DNA of 34,199 nucleotides. Origin: Saksenaea vasiformis B4078 (Eukaryota; Mucoromycota; Mucoromycetes; Mucorales; Saksenaeaceae). The stretch is taken from positions 1 to 34,199 of the forward strand of contig JNDT01001129.1 of the NCBI GenBank assembly GCA_000697055.1. Reading direction: 5' to 3'. Below the pieces are notes generated by a model. It was given only the letters and a program-made list of their open reading frames with translations, ran no database searches and was not told the origin of the DNA. The position numbers and the translations under genes are program-made. Shown piece by piece: positions 22,806 to 34,199 of the stretch (positions are counted from its first letter, which is position 1; every line of letters begins with the position of its first letter).

Positions 22806-23970
22806 ATGATCGTTCATAGAAGCCCTCCGTCCTCTCCATCCTCTCCTTCTAATGAGGACGATTTGCAGATGGGTTGTAACCTGATGGACAGCTTTGCGAT
22901 CTTTATTCAGCTATGTCTTGCTCTTGCCGCTTTCTCTACATTGATCATAAAACGTCAGAGGGAGAGCCCACAGCGCCCACTTCAAATCTGGTAAGTGGGG
23001 GAGCAAAGATGCCTCTAAATGTACAATCGACGTGCAGGGCATTCGATGTAAGCAAGCAATTAGTAGGCGGAGTGATTATCCATTCGCTCAATGTCGTGGC
23101 GGCCAACTTTTTTGGGGTTGCACCAGCAGAAGGGCGATCTAATCCATGCGTCTGGTAAGAATGCAGGCGATTGTCATAGTACAAACGTCATCGCTTATGA
23201 AAGCTGCTGAAGGTACTTTCTGAATGTCCTGGTAGACACAACGATTGGTGTCGGCGTTTTATGGGCTATTCTAGTGGGTTTCGAGTTCATGATCGTGTCT
23301 TTCCAGTTAGCTGGATTTCAAAGTGGAGTCTATGGAAATCCACCTTTATCAAGGCAGTTAAGACGATGGGCGAAGCAGTTGCTAGTCTACATTATCGGAT
23401 TGATGTTGATGAAAACACTCATTGTCATTTTCTTCCATGTTTGTCCCTGGATTGCGGACTTTGGCCGCTGGGTACTCCAATGGACGATGGGCAACTATAG
23501 ACTGCAGGTGGTATTCGTTATGCTGATGTAAGTAATTTGCTTGGATCAAGGAGAAATAACTTCCCTTTTTTTTTCAAAGATTTCCTCTTGTGATGAATAT
23601 CATTCAGTTCTGGATTGTGGACACGATCGTGAAGCATAATTCTGACAAGAAGCCAATACGTCTCTCTCATGATGAAGGAGACACGGAAAATTTGCTAACT
23701 GTTAGTTCTGAATTTGACCTTAGGGAGACTGGTCACAGAGCGGAAAGTGATATATCATTACCATTATACCAGAAACCTCGAGATTTATCATCTATCACCG
23801 ATCCTGCATTCTGCGCTGATACAGGAAAGGATGGTAACGATCTGAAAAGCACAACAATTATCCATAAGGATCCATGTATAAGGGAGACCCAAGAACAACC
23901 CGACGTGCCTTGTTCATCCGGACCTGATAAGGTTCATATTTTGCAAAGGAACTCAGACACAGCCCCTTAA
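22806..23970 (+). CDS. STIMATE/TMEM110 family multi-pass membrane protein (YPL162C-like)
   Basis: Four exons fit in phase: 22806-22990, 23038-23154, 23213-23527 and 23580-23970, giving 335 residues. About five hydrophobic segments follow a short Ser/Pro-rich N-terminus: around 29-50 (DSFAIFIQLCLALAAFSTLI), 68-90, 100-125, 155-175 and 195-220 (MLIFPLVMNIIQFWIVD). Family-typical motifs are GCNLMDSFAIFIQ, KRQRESPQRPLQIW, DVSKQLVGG, NPCVWYFLN, SGVYGNPP and QFWIVDTIVK. The human member STIMATE regulates STIM1 at ER-plasma-membrane contacts; the yeast relative is a vacuolar membrane protein of unknown role, so location and function here are inferences. The C-terminal 120 residues are hydrophilic and probably cytosolic. 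The start at 22806 is the first ATG in frame; an alternative is Met22 (22869). Confidence 0.88.
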
Positions 23971-24427
23971 CTTATACCCTTGGATGAACTATTTCCTGTT
24001 TTCACTTTACAGTTATAACACGCTCAGCATCATAGTGATCTCTTTCCAAATATCTCCACTGATGCAGATCATGGTTGCACTAGCAGAAACTCCGTAGTAA
24101 AATATATCCATATGATTCAGTCAGTCTGGCCTGTATTATAAGAGACAGACCCTCTGCGGCGTTAAACATTTCTCCTTCCCTTAGCATGATCCTCATGGCA
24201 TATGAATACCATGAGTTTTCCTCGAATGTTTAAGCGTTAAAGGGCATGGACGATAGTCCAGGAATCAACGGGACAGACCTTATCGGATAGAAGTTCCCAG
24301 CAGGAAAGCGCATCTTACTGTTTGCAGGAGACTCTTGAATCACGATTAATACTTTTGTTACAATGCTATAAGAAACAAATATGCAGTATTTATTCGAAAC
24401 TGCTATACTGTTCAGACTTTCGTTTCA
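23971..24427. other. Convergent intergenic region with nested inverted repeats
   Basis: This 457 nt lies between two converging stop codons. It contains a nested inverted repeat: GTTAAACATT (24161-24170) against AATGTTTAAG (24225-24234, one mismatch), enclosing CTCATGG (24192-24198) against CCATGAG (24209-24215). No gene is visible; the repeats may shape the 3' ends of either transcript. Confidence 0.45.
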
Positions 24428-27400
24428 CTAGTCGATGGATTGCATCAAGCGAACCTCTGCTTGCACTCGTATATCACGGTATTCTTGCCATACAGGAGCG
24501 GTAAGTACTGCTTCCCCGCTTTCAGATTCCAGTGTGTCTCCACCTTCTGTGCTGCACGGATCGGTACCCGCGCTTTGACCTTCAAGGAAGGACATAACGA
24601 GATTATTGAGAAGCAATTGTTGTTGCTCTGACAGCGTTGAACCTTGCAAAAGCCCGAGCCATAATTCACGCATATTACTATATGTTGTGTCATTTGCTAT
24701 CTCTTCTGGGCTGATGATGATATGTGCTGCATGCACAATTTTGATCGCTTCTTCCAGACCACGTGTACGATAAGCAGGGTCGCTAGCCTTTTTGTATGCA
24801 GCGTTACTTAGGATCTATGTCACGTTAGTGGACAACTTGAAAGGCTACTGAATAACTCACTTGTATAGATGCTTTCCCAAACTTCTCAATAATTCTAGTA
24901 AAGTTCAACTTCTCCAGCCCGGGGTATGAAGTAAGGCAATTGGCAAACATCAAATGAGTCTTCCATGCACCTTCTCCACTTTTTGCTCCAATAAACAACT
25001 GCAGCGCTCTCTGATAATCACCATGTACGAATGCAGAAAGCGCTTGCGTCAACATTGCACCAATACGATTGTACGATTCGTATTCTTGCCATATTGACTG
25101 TAGTTCAGGATCTTTATGTGCCTCAGCAACGTCAACAGGGATCTCCTTGTCCATTAAGCGTTCATCAATATCACGGCTATCGTCATCCGGCTTTACAGGA
25201 AATGAGTTGTTGTAACGGAAAAATTTCATTGCTAGCCCTTACTTTTTGTTCAAGTCTGGCCTCTCCCCCATAGCAAACCAGAAGATGCTCGAGGAGACGA
25301 GAGTTCTCAGTTTTTGCTAGAAACAGATCAAAACTTCCGTTGCAAAGGTGTGAGTTCCTATTTTCTTTTAACATATCCGCTAGCTGACTCACCATTTCAT
25401 GAACCTATAGTCATCTCCTGGATACTTATTTGCTGTCGCCAAGCGTTCACTAACGTATTCCTTAAACTTCATAAAATCCGATCCTGTGTAAGAGTAGCGC
25501 TGTTGTTCAGCAGCCAGGTCTCCTAAAGGACCAATTGCTGTTCCAACGGAGAAATTATCATCGTCATCGATCCTCGCAGAGGCGCCATCAGAGGATAGAG
25601 GAATCGTTAATTTCTCGAACTGATCTGCCACTTTATCACCATTTTTGTACGCCTGCACCTCCCGCTCCAATTGTTCATTATCATTATCGACGAATCGCTA
25701 ATACATATCACTATTGAATGAAATGCAAACGTGATGTCAAAACTTACTTTGAGACTTTCTGGTATGCAAGATTGTATCTCTGATTCTGTGTATTTTGGTA
25801 TATTTCTGTCAGTGTATATCAGCGCGAATGGTGATACTGTTTCCGAATAGACATCAATTTCACTGACTGGTGTGACGGACGCATCGCAAAAGCGGTACCA
25901 TTGTTCGTTCTCGAAGTCATTGGAAGATACGTTTTCCTTCCGAGATCCAACGCGAACATATGCCCAATAATGTCCAGTACCACTCATACCGTCATGATGC
26001 AATGTGGCACAGAGGTCGTATGGTTTTCTTTGCATCTCTGGTTCCTGGAACAGGTTCTTAATGGCATTTTGACGATCGATCTCTAATTGCTGTAGTTCTG
26101 CAGATGTTGTTGGAGAATTGCACGACGCCTTAGTAGTCTTACCTGTTACTCGGTTTGCAATATCTTCCTGCACCTGTGTCAAAACACGTTGCGCCGATAA
26201 CAGCGGCTCACAAGACATATCGTTCCCCTGGCAGTCTTGGCTCCGACCTTGAAGGAAATCAATCGTACATTTGAGTATATCTCGTTTGTCCACTTTGGAT
26301 TTATCCTATTTAGTACCAAAATTGGTGATATGTAATCAACTGCGCGGACATACAGATACATACATGAACAGTTTGTATACGAGATAGCTCGGACCTGGTC
26401 TTCATGATATCCTTTCGCCACTGACTAGCTAAGCGATAATTTTTTAACGACAGTTGCTTGTTTTCGAGCAAATAGCGGTCAAGATAGATCGCATCTTCGA
26501 CTATGTAGCCTTTGCCACCGTTAGAATTTTGCTTTGACCATCCGCTCTCCCTCTTCTCAAGTGCTATAATCAGAATTGGTGGAGTTTGCTTGAACGTTGA
26601 AATTTTGTAATGCGGAGTATCGGACGTCGATTCATCGTCGCTCGAAAAACATTCACTGCTATCAGTATTGTCGTGCTCATCGTAATCTTCAAAGATAAGA
26701 GGATCTAAGCAATCGTGGAAACTTCGCATATATTCATTGGTTCCTAAGACGTAACGATAGTCTGTTAAGGAGACATAGTTAAGTAATATCAATTTCGCTC
26801 CCAGCAAAAACGCATAAAAAGGATATGAGATAGTAGATATCTTCTGTATCGCATTCTTTTCCCTCTTCAGTTTGAGCTCTTATACGAAATAGACTATATA
26901 GGGAGCTTGAGTATCATATCACGTGTTGAAAAATCGATAAGGGTAATCTACAGGGAGAGAGACAACTTACTCCTGCAATGCTGATGCGGCTTCTGGATTA
27001 ATCTGATTCGTTCTTGAGTATTCATCTGTATCCCCCAGACTATGGAATAAGAGCTCCAAAAATCCTATTATCAAATTTCAATCAATTAGAACGATTTTAC
27101 TTCCAGTTACCATCAAAGCTTTTTTCGCCGAAATCTCTTTCATTTGTGGACGTTCGACCTCCCAATATCGATGTGAAATGAGAAGTTGACCCATAAAGAC
27201 GTTTCGTATAGGTCAAAAAACCGAATAGCTTTTGAATTTCCAATAATGCTGTCATAAAAGGTGATGAAAAGTTTATCACACGACGAAAGATGCACAATAC
27301 TCACCTCTTACGCCTTGTGGAAGAGGCATTAGTCCGATCTTACCAATTTCAGCGTTGTCCTCGTCATTATCAGATCGCTCATTTTGACACTCAGTATATG

Positions 27401-28616
27401 CGGGTACCGCTTCTCCAGAGCCTTTCCAATAATCTTTTGGTGAGCCCCACGTATAGGGAATTGGGCGAAATGATAGTACAGAGTATCGAAACAAAGAAAT
27501 ATGGAATAATGCTTGCATAACAATGGGTGAATATGGGTAGTTGTAGGACGGTGGCCGAAGTCCGATAGGCCTATGGAATCATGAGAACCAAGCTTATGGA
27601 TACATCCATTTACAAGTCATCTGCAGCCGTTCTGTGCGATGGATCCTCCGGATCCTTCCACCATGTTAACGAAGATTTTGTAAATAGCGAGATCTTTACA
27701 TCCTCCATTTTCTTATCCTCCTGCAAATCGTTTAAAGAAAAAGACGTATGAGCAGACCTATCCGTCATATTCGCCACTTTCTTTATTTACCGGGGGTACA
27801 TATGGTACAACACTCCAATTTGCGGATTCGTGTGCTAATGTCTCAGCGCTAGTCTTTCCATACTCTTTCACCAAGAATTGCCTTTCTGGATCAATATCTA
27901 AAGCAGACAAGAACTACCATTAGTTTTTCTACATCGTCAAACTAACTGGCTTATTTCTGCGTCTGTATCACATCCACGTTACGATAAAATATTTCGCACT
28001 ACCAAAATTCGAATGCATACCAACCATCTTCTTTAGCTGATCCTATACTTCCTCTGGTTGACTCGATTGATCTTCTGTCAGAGGTATCTTCTGCAGGTGA
28101 ATAGGAAGGTACATCCCATGTCGTCCACGTCGACTGAATATCATTAACTAGTTCCTGCGACATCCACAATGCTCAGCATAACAACGAACACATGATAACG
28201 TTTCTCCATCTTTTGTTCCCACCTCATCACTGTCAGTGTTCTCTGCATATCCCGAAAAAATATAATCTGCGGCACGAGCCAAATCATAATTGTATCGCTG
28301 TAAGCAAAAATTCGGTCAAATATTATGCAGGCGTAATGCTGTAAAACTTACCGACAGCGCTTTTATTGCATGCTTTCGACTAACTCCCTAAAATGAGCCA
28401 AAAAACAAGAAAGTACCGATTACTATGAGTATCTGATGCCGTTTCATGCGTTTATCAATGTGAAGACATCAGCGAAAGAAAGAAATGAACTTCAACAGCA
28501 TTTCTCTCCTTGTTTGCCGACGAAATTCTCAACAGTTTACAAGTGAGAATAGAGCAGGAACATACCAAGTCAAGTAGTTGTGCTATAGATCCTTCCAATT
28601 CACTTTCTGTAGGCAT
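24428..28616 (-). CDS. USP25/28/Ubp2-type ubiquitin-specific protease, catalytic Cys apparently missing
   Basis: Sixteen exons (high to low): 28616-28566, 28387-28352, 28297-28223, 28154-28025, 27897-27791, 27720-27614, 27570-27305, 27248-27111, 27064-26971, 26893-26812, 26761-26364, 26305-25748, 25697-25393, 25357-25243, 25190-24861, 24814-24428; about 1,060 residues, the length of USP25/28. The N-terminus has a UBA-like helix bundle (GVSRKHAIKALSRYNYDLAR). The USP fold starts at LPIGLRPPSYNYPYSPIVMQ, continues with NEYMRSFHDCLDPLIFEDYD, and ends in the His box SGTGHYWAYVR and WYRFCDASVTPV. A long helical C-terminus follows. At the Cys-box position (usually GNTCWxNxxLQ) the sequence is YNYPYSPIVMQ, so Pro replaces Cys. 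The junction between exons 10 and 11 is off by one nucleotide with canonical splice sites; a GC donor would repair it. Start and exon 15 acceptor are provisional. Confidence 0.85.
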
Positions 28617-31600
28617 CACGCACAGAAGCTGCGGGGTGATATTCGGTGTACAAAAATGATAGATTCTTCGACGAAGGCGTGAAACGTGCGATCTTCGAGC
28701 TGGTGACTGTCTTAATTACGAGGAAATGGGTACGTTTCCCAAACCGTCAAGTTGGTAGTTAGAGCGATTTCCAATTGCGTGAAACTGTTCTTCTATAGAC
28801 CTAAGTTTTACTCGAACTGCGTAAACATCCATGCATGGTGTGTATCTCTATGCTACGCTTGAGTGTCTTGTTGTCCCCTGTGGTACATTCCCGTACTCGC
28901 GGCAGTATATCACTTGGCCTTGATTTGGATGGGATTAGCGACGAACTGTCTATCAAAAAAGACAGCATATGGAATATCCAGTCCTTTGTAAGCTGTCCAA
29001 AACACATGAAGTTTACTAGACGGTGTCTATTCGTTCCACGCAGTCTTTGCTAGTGTGATCCTTTTTTTTTCGCTTTTCTGCATTGACAATCATGTCTCCA
29101 AAAGTCAGTTTGCCTGAGATCTTCACATATTGTATTCTTGTTGTCATTGTTGCATGCAGTAGCAGTAATATAACGTAAAGAGCAGAAAATATGGTAAAAA
29201 AAGGTAATCATTACCTTGGATACACGTATGCGCAGATGGAATAATTGCAAATCAGATTAACAACTGTGCCAAAAGTTCTAATATGCTCTCTTTGTAACAA
29301 TCTGGAAACGGTTATGTTCATTACGAAACCGTCAACCTTGGTGCAGTCGTAATGTTTCATAATGGTTCCAGAGATTCGTCTTACTGACTGTTGGGTTACC
29401 AGTTAATTCCGCATATGGGAGATATCAGCGAACAACCTTAGTGTTGATTACCTTCCATTTGCAAAGGTTTGCACCGCGTTCGTTGCCAGTCACTGGGGAG
29501 CGATAGCTAAGCGTATGGTGTCGTAGCACTTTAGTCCGTCGCTGGTGTCGATGCAAAAGGTCAGCTTCTGCTCGCGATAGCTCACCAATTCTTAATGGAA
29601 GTTCATTCGGCATCATCATAAAATAACATTTAACAGACGAAACGTTCCTTCAGAATGAAATATAATGAAAGAGATGGATCTGGTATCAGCTAGGCATAGT
29701 ATCCCTTCTTCGCACTTAATGATGATATAACGATGTAAAATAGTGCTATTCACACCGGTCTCTGTACAGACATGTATCTAGGAGACAGACTCTCGCGCTT
29801 CTAGAAACCGTATCGGATAAGCTTCGAGAATAGAAACAGTTATGTAGACTAATTTTATGAAGGGCTGCTTCTCCAAGGGTAAACAGTATATTGCGACATA
29901 GCGTTCCTTGGAATAAATCAAACATGGCCCCTGGCGTCGGTTGCTTTCCTCTATTAATTACATATAGCAGGAAAGGGCGTCTTGCTTATGCAGGAATATA
30001 TGTAATATGAACGCGAGCATAACAATCCTGCTGCATAGCTAAATTGCGAGCCAGTATGAAAGATTTTCTGGAAGGGAGAATATCAAGCCATTAGTGTACT
30101 TGTAAGGGATTGCTACAAACCTGAAATACCATAGGCAACTGTTCATAATTCTGATGAAAAGAAATAGCGTAGGATAGCCGAAGTTACAAATAGACGTAAG
30201 GATCAAGATTAGTCAAACGGTTGCGTTTGATCAAAGATAGTAGATGGTATCTGGCAAAAGAAATTGAGCAGTAAAGTCCACAAAATCACTTTAGTAATAA
30301 TGAGGCAAATTTGCAATTGCAGCTATCATGCACTGTAACATTTTGTTTGTTGAAAGGACCTCAGGATGAAATATGCACTTGATGCTTGTCTTTTTCGTGG
30401 GAACTTATTTCCATGCAGAGAGATGTGCGAGGCAAAAGGTGCAGAAACTGATGCATCAAAAAATGGGGTACATTAATCCCTTCTATGCCAGCCCCACGTT
30501 TCCTAAAAACTTGCTCATATAGTTTCGTTTCTACTATAGTGAAAAAATCTTGATAAAGGAGAGAAAAAGGAAGCATCGGTTACTAAATCGATCACAGGTG
30601 CGATCTGACAGGGAGAATTGGGGATACACATCGCTTCGCTTGGTAAGTCTTTGACGCTTTTACTACTATATAAAACTGGTTGTAGCTGCTACGGTTCTGC
30701 TTCATAGTTTCGTGCCTGCTGCCCTATGGAGTGATAATGAATTATTAGACATCCTCATATGTTTTAACATAGAACTGAAAGATAACTCCTTGTAAGAGAT
30801 ACATCAGTATCAGAAATAGGTGCCGCTATGGTTTGGTGCTTCTTACTGCGCACAAACTACATTGTAAGCCTTCATGATGCACGGCGGTATCGCTTGGCAT
30901 AGTGCAAATAGATAAGGAAGCCTATAGAAGCGTAGGCAATAGCCGGCGAAGTTTAGCACTCTGGTAAGCATTGTGGGTCAGGATAAGAGCCCCTAACAAT
31001 TGCATATTCAAACTAAAAGGATTCGTCAATTAGTATCTCTCAGCCACAGCTAAAATAACGTTTCATCTAGAAATCGGAAAGATCTGATCGTATCCCGCTA
31101 ATAGAAATGGCATGAGATAAATAAGTTGCTATTTCTTCTTATATATGTGCCGTATAGTAGGCTTTACCGCATATAGTATCACCTATGTATGCGTAACGTG
31201 ACGACGATTGTCAGTGGTAAGTACTTGTACAAGTTGGATATTCCTTTTTCCTAATTACATTGCCGTCCAGCAGCACACACATACCAGAATTAAAGCATCT
31301 TTTTGTATCACCTTGCTGGGAACATTTCCCGCGTCTGAAAATTCCATATTGCTTTATTTTTATGTTACTGATATCCGAAGGAAAATGTGTAACTCAGCCC
31401 AGTTAAACGAGAAGTAGCTCCAAATTTAAGGATGCGAACCTCGACATATAAACTGAACCATGCATTTTACTGTGCTCATTAGAACACTGCTTAACGTAAA
31501 GTTGACCTAGTCTCTGAAGGCGAAGAAGGCGTCGTAGCGGATACGCTAGAAGATGAACCTTCATATGTCGAAGATAGTTCCATATCCGTTTTTTGTTTTC

Positions 31601-32784
31601 TGTTTGCAAATGCATTTCATGATTCACTCCAGATTTCTGCAAATGTGATATTCAAATTATATTCAGCGCTAGTAGGGTCGACACAGTAGGTGGTTTCAAT
31701 ACCTGAGTGTTATCATTACAAGCTTATAAAGTCGGCATTTCAATAAAGTACGGTGATTAAATACGTGCTTCTGCAATGTGAGTCATGCACTAGCAGGGAG
31801 CTGCCATAGCACATATAAAAGCATTGATTTATACGCGTTTCGAACTCGTTTTATATTGTTTTGAGCGATCCTGCCAAGGTGGATGTCTGAAAGCTTTATA
31901 GATAGAGAATCAGCCGCCGATCCAAAAGATGGTAAATAAATGCGTAATGCCTGAAGGTCTTTTGTATCCCAGACAAACAGGACTGATTGAAATACAAGGC
32001 ATTGATATCAATTGTAAAGAAAAGAAGTGTTGTAGCAAGATTTAGAGCAAAACGCAGTCTTTTATTGCGAGATTTATAAGTTTGCAAAGGCCCATGTCGC
32101 ATACAGGAATGCAAGTTTCGTCCATCTGAAAAGTTATTTTCTGAACTTCGTCACCATCAATCCATTTTCAAAAAAGACATGTCTAATGTTTGAAGTATCT
32201 ATATAATTATTCGTATTATGTATCCATGCTCGAGTTAATAACGTTTTTCGAAGCCATATATCAGTGATAGAATGTCATTTACGGAAAGATGGGAGAATCT
32301 CGGTATGATGTGGTAAGTTACTTTGTTCATGCTAGAGGATGTGTGACCCATTTCCACTCAACTAGGTCGGCAGCGGAACAAACGATCTCTCACAAAAAAT
32401 CAGGCATCTTTTAGTGTCAATTCTGTTTTGTCTGGATCGCAGTATTGAAAACGCCAAAATGCAAAGAAGCAAATGTCTCATATTCCTTCTTGGTTCGTCT
32501 GAACTGTGTTGGTCAAAACCATCCAAATTTGGAAGAAAACAGCGTCTCAATTTGAGTTTTTATCCATCTCAATATCCAAGTGGAAAAACTGTATAAGGAA
32601 GTAAGCCTGCAGGTTGGTGTATGTTTGTGAGCTCTTTTCTTATTGGTCGAAACTTTTTCAGTCCGATAATCAACTTCCATTCGGGCTATGTGACCATGCC
32701 TGTAGCCCTGAAATCTCCGATTGTTAGATCATTTGCGGAAATTAGACTCAGTCCTCACCTGTCATACGAAGTGACAAGTGAGCC
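28617..32784. other. 4.2-kb region without a recognisable gene
   Basis: AT-rich DNA upstream of the ubiquitin protease gene. The frame directly before its start is open for about 20 more codons without ATG, so an extra 5' exon is possible. Short frames, for example 29619-29425 and 31642-31403 on the minus strand, show no family motif and cannot be joined into a gene. The last 200 nt before 32785 may already belong to the retroelement. No tRNA or clear repeat was recognised. Confidence 0.4.
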
Positions 32785-34199
32785 ATGGCTCTTTCTGCTA
32801 CTGACCACGACCCGCCTGACATTGGGGCAGGCACATCCCCTACCGCTACTTCTTTTCTCCAACCCCGGATGACGTACTCCAAGGTTGTCCAGCGGCATCG
32901 CGAATCGCTCATGCACACGGAATCAACATCTGTGTATCATTCTGACCCAAACGATCCAAAACAGGTGGCCCGTATTGTCCACTCTCGGGTTTGGCGCGTT
33001 GGTGGATCACCCGCGTCAGCACCCAGCCTTTTCTTTGACGTTAGCTGTCGGGCTGAGCGCCTTCAGAAGGTTATGACTCGTCTTAACCAACAATATCCTG
33101 GGAACTGCGGTGCTGAAGTGCATCGCGAAGGCCCCCGTGTTTTAATCGAACTCTTCCTCGAAGACCCCAGTATATCAAAAGAGGCCCTTGAAAAGGGTCT
33201 GTCCTTTGACGATGGCATGTGTATCCTTCCTTGTCGTGTCTTGGGAGCGGATGCCAAGATCACGAAAGTCCGCCTTTCTCAACTCCCACGAATGAACGTC
33301 AAGAAACTTCTTCCGGGTATCCAGGCCAGTCTCCGTACCTTTGGTCGTGTCTTGGACTGTGGCATTTATCGCGACTCTGAATCTGGATTTTTCTTGGGCA
33401 ACGGGTTTGCTGTCATAGATCGTTCTCTTGAATCTGACCAACAGCCGTGGAACGAACTGACCCATTCAGTGAAATGGTGTGACACAGCCGACTTCTTCTA
33501 TGCTACCTGGGCCACTATGACTTTGCATTGTTCCCGTTGTCACAACCCGGGACATCATGTTCGCCAATGTCCCGATAGTCCTCGTCATCAGCGGGCCTGC
33601 TGGACTTGTGGAGACACTACTCACTTGGCATACGATTGCCCTGTGAAGAATAATTCCGTTCGAGGTGCAATCTCCTCCAAGAAACGAAAGACTCGTGTGA
33701 TGCACCCGTTGAGAGATACCACTGGGTCACCGCCAATCGTCGATATCCCGGACACTGTGCCAACCGTTCCCGAAGTGACGGACGCACTGACCGTGCCGCT
33801 CCCTGATCATTCTTCGACCGTCTCGGAGAAGGCACCTCCCGAGGATCACGACATGACCGACACTCAAGAAATCCAGGAACTTTCCGATAATGAGGAGCGG
33901 ATCGATAATGCTATCCTGAATTTTTCTGATATCTTACTTGATGAACCAATGCTGCTCACTGCTGGTTCTACCATTCTGGATCTTCCCACCGACTGGGCTG
34001 ACCACTTCCCCATGTCAGACGTGGGGCGTGAATATATTCCGTCACTATCGGCAGAGCATCAACACGATTTGGCCTTTTACCTGCAGAGGCAGTTTCCCGC
34101 ATTGTCTTCCCTGTCCATTTCCACTGTCGGCGTAAGTAAATCTGGTCGACCACTGTTTCCAAGTTTAAAAGCGCGCGACGCGCATTCTGGGTCCTCTGG
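32785..34199 (+). CDS. Partial zinc-knuckle protein, probable non-LTR retrotransposon ORF1
   Basis: An uninterrupted frame of 471 codons runs off the right edge. The ATG at 32785 follows an in-frame TGA at 32779, which fixes the N-terminus. Two consecutive CCHC zinc knuckles are visible: CSRCHNPGHHVRQC (33529-33570) and CWTCGDTTHLAYDC (33598-33639), both C-x2-C-x4-H-x4-C. Before them lies a 230-residue region that could hold an RRM-like nucleic-acid-binding fold (VRLSQLPRMNVKKLLPGIQ). After them come a basic patch (SSKKRKTR) and a long acidic, Ser/Thr/Pro-rich tail. This layout is typical of ORF1 (gag-like) proteins of fungal LINEs; an endonuclease/reverse transcriptase frame would be expected past the edge. 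The region is intron-free and visibly richer in GC than neighbouring DNA, both as expected for a mobile element. A host CCHC protein is the alternative. Confidence 0.75.
   Translation, partial: MALSATDHDPPDIGAGTSPTATSFLQPRMTYSKVVQRHRESLMHTESTSVYHSDPNDPKQVARIVHSRVWRVGGSPASAPSLFFDVSCRAERLQKVMTRLNQQYPGNCGAEVHREGPRVLIELFLEDPSISKEALEKGLSFDDGMCILPCRVLGADAKITKVRLSQLPRMNVKKLLPGIQASLRTFGRVLDCGIYRDSESGFFLGNGFAVIDRSLESDQQPWNELTHSVKWCDTADFFYATWATMTLHCSRCHNPGHHVRQCPDSPRHQRACWTCGDTTHLAYDCPVKNNSVRGAISSKKRKTRVMHPLRDTTGSPPIVDIPDTVPTVPEVTDALTVPLPDHSSTVSEKAPPEDHDMTDTQEIQELSDNEERIDNAILNFSDILLDEPMLLTAGSTILDLPTDWADHFPMSDVGREYIPSLSAEHQHDLAFYLQRQFPALSSLSISTVGVSKSGRPLFPSLKARDAHSGSS
32785..34199 (+). mobile_element. 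5' part of a probable LINE-type retroelement, cut by the window edge
   Basis: Inferred solely from the ORF1-like zinc-knuckle frame and its composition. The 5' boundary is not identified and may lie upstream of 32785, and the 3' part is outside the window. No terminal repeat was seen. The long intact frame suggests recent insertion. Confidence 0.55.

Noticed and set aside
31208..31642. Paired small frames in the 4-kb gene desert
   Set aside because: They have no conserved motifs, and composition and length are consistent with chance.

Overview
The window is nuclear DNA of a filamentous fungus. The genes are split by many short introns (about 37-175 nt) with GT...AG ends and CTAAC-type branch points, intergenic DNA is AT-rich, and the products are typical eukaryotic housekeeping proteins. 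The intron density (21 coding exons in REV1, 16 in the ubiquitin protease) and the gene set suit an early-diverging lineage such as Mucoromycota; that placement is inference. No rRNA, tRNA, CRISPR or prokaryotic element was seen.

Left to right: a Rag-type GTPase (GTR1/RagA, minus, 923-2346). After about 1.4 kb without an intact gene come two convergent genes for secretory-pathway proteins: a six-bladed beta-propeller sugar-dehydrogenase-like protein with an acidic tail (plus, 3753-5597) and a five-FAS1-domain type I membrane protein (minus, 5677-8235). About 2.6 kb of gene-poor DNA with a 69-nt CA microsatellite separates these from the translesion polymerase gene REV1 (plus, 10880-14859). 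REV1 ends tail-to-tail with an unrecognised 505-residue, serine-rich, probably nuclear protein (minus, 14919-16436). That gene is divergent from the Rab GDP-dissociation inhibitor GDI1 (plus, 17154-18788).

Then come mitochondrial ribosomal protein S18 (plus, 20004-20766), converging with the SMC5/6 SUMO ligase NSE2 (minus, 20819-21933); a STIMATE/YPL162C-type multi-pass membrane protein (plus, 22806-23970); and a large USP25/28/Ubp2-type ubiquitin protease (minus, 24428-28616). About 4.2 kb without a recognisable gene follows. The right edge is entered by a 471-codon open frame with two CCHC zinc knuckles, most likely ORF1 of a non-LTR retrotransposon, which runs off the window.

The genes do not form a pathway. 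Themes recur: vesicle, vacuole and nutrient signalling (GTR1, GDI1, the FAS1 protein, the STIMATE-like protein) and genome maintenance and ubiquitin/SUMO (REV1, NSE2, the protease). The most notable observation is that the protease keeps its His box but has proline where the catalytic Cys is expected. I reconstructed exon structures by hand from splice consensus, reading-frame phase and remembered family sequence; they were not checked by alignment or RNA evidence.
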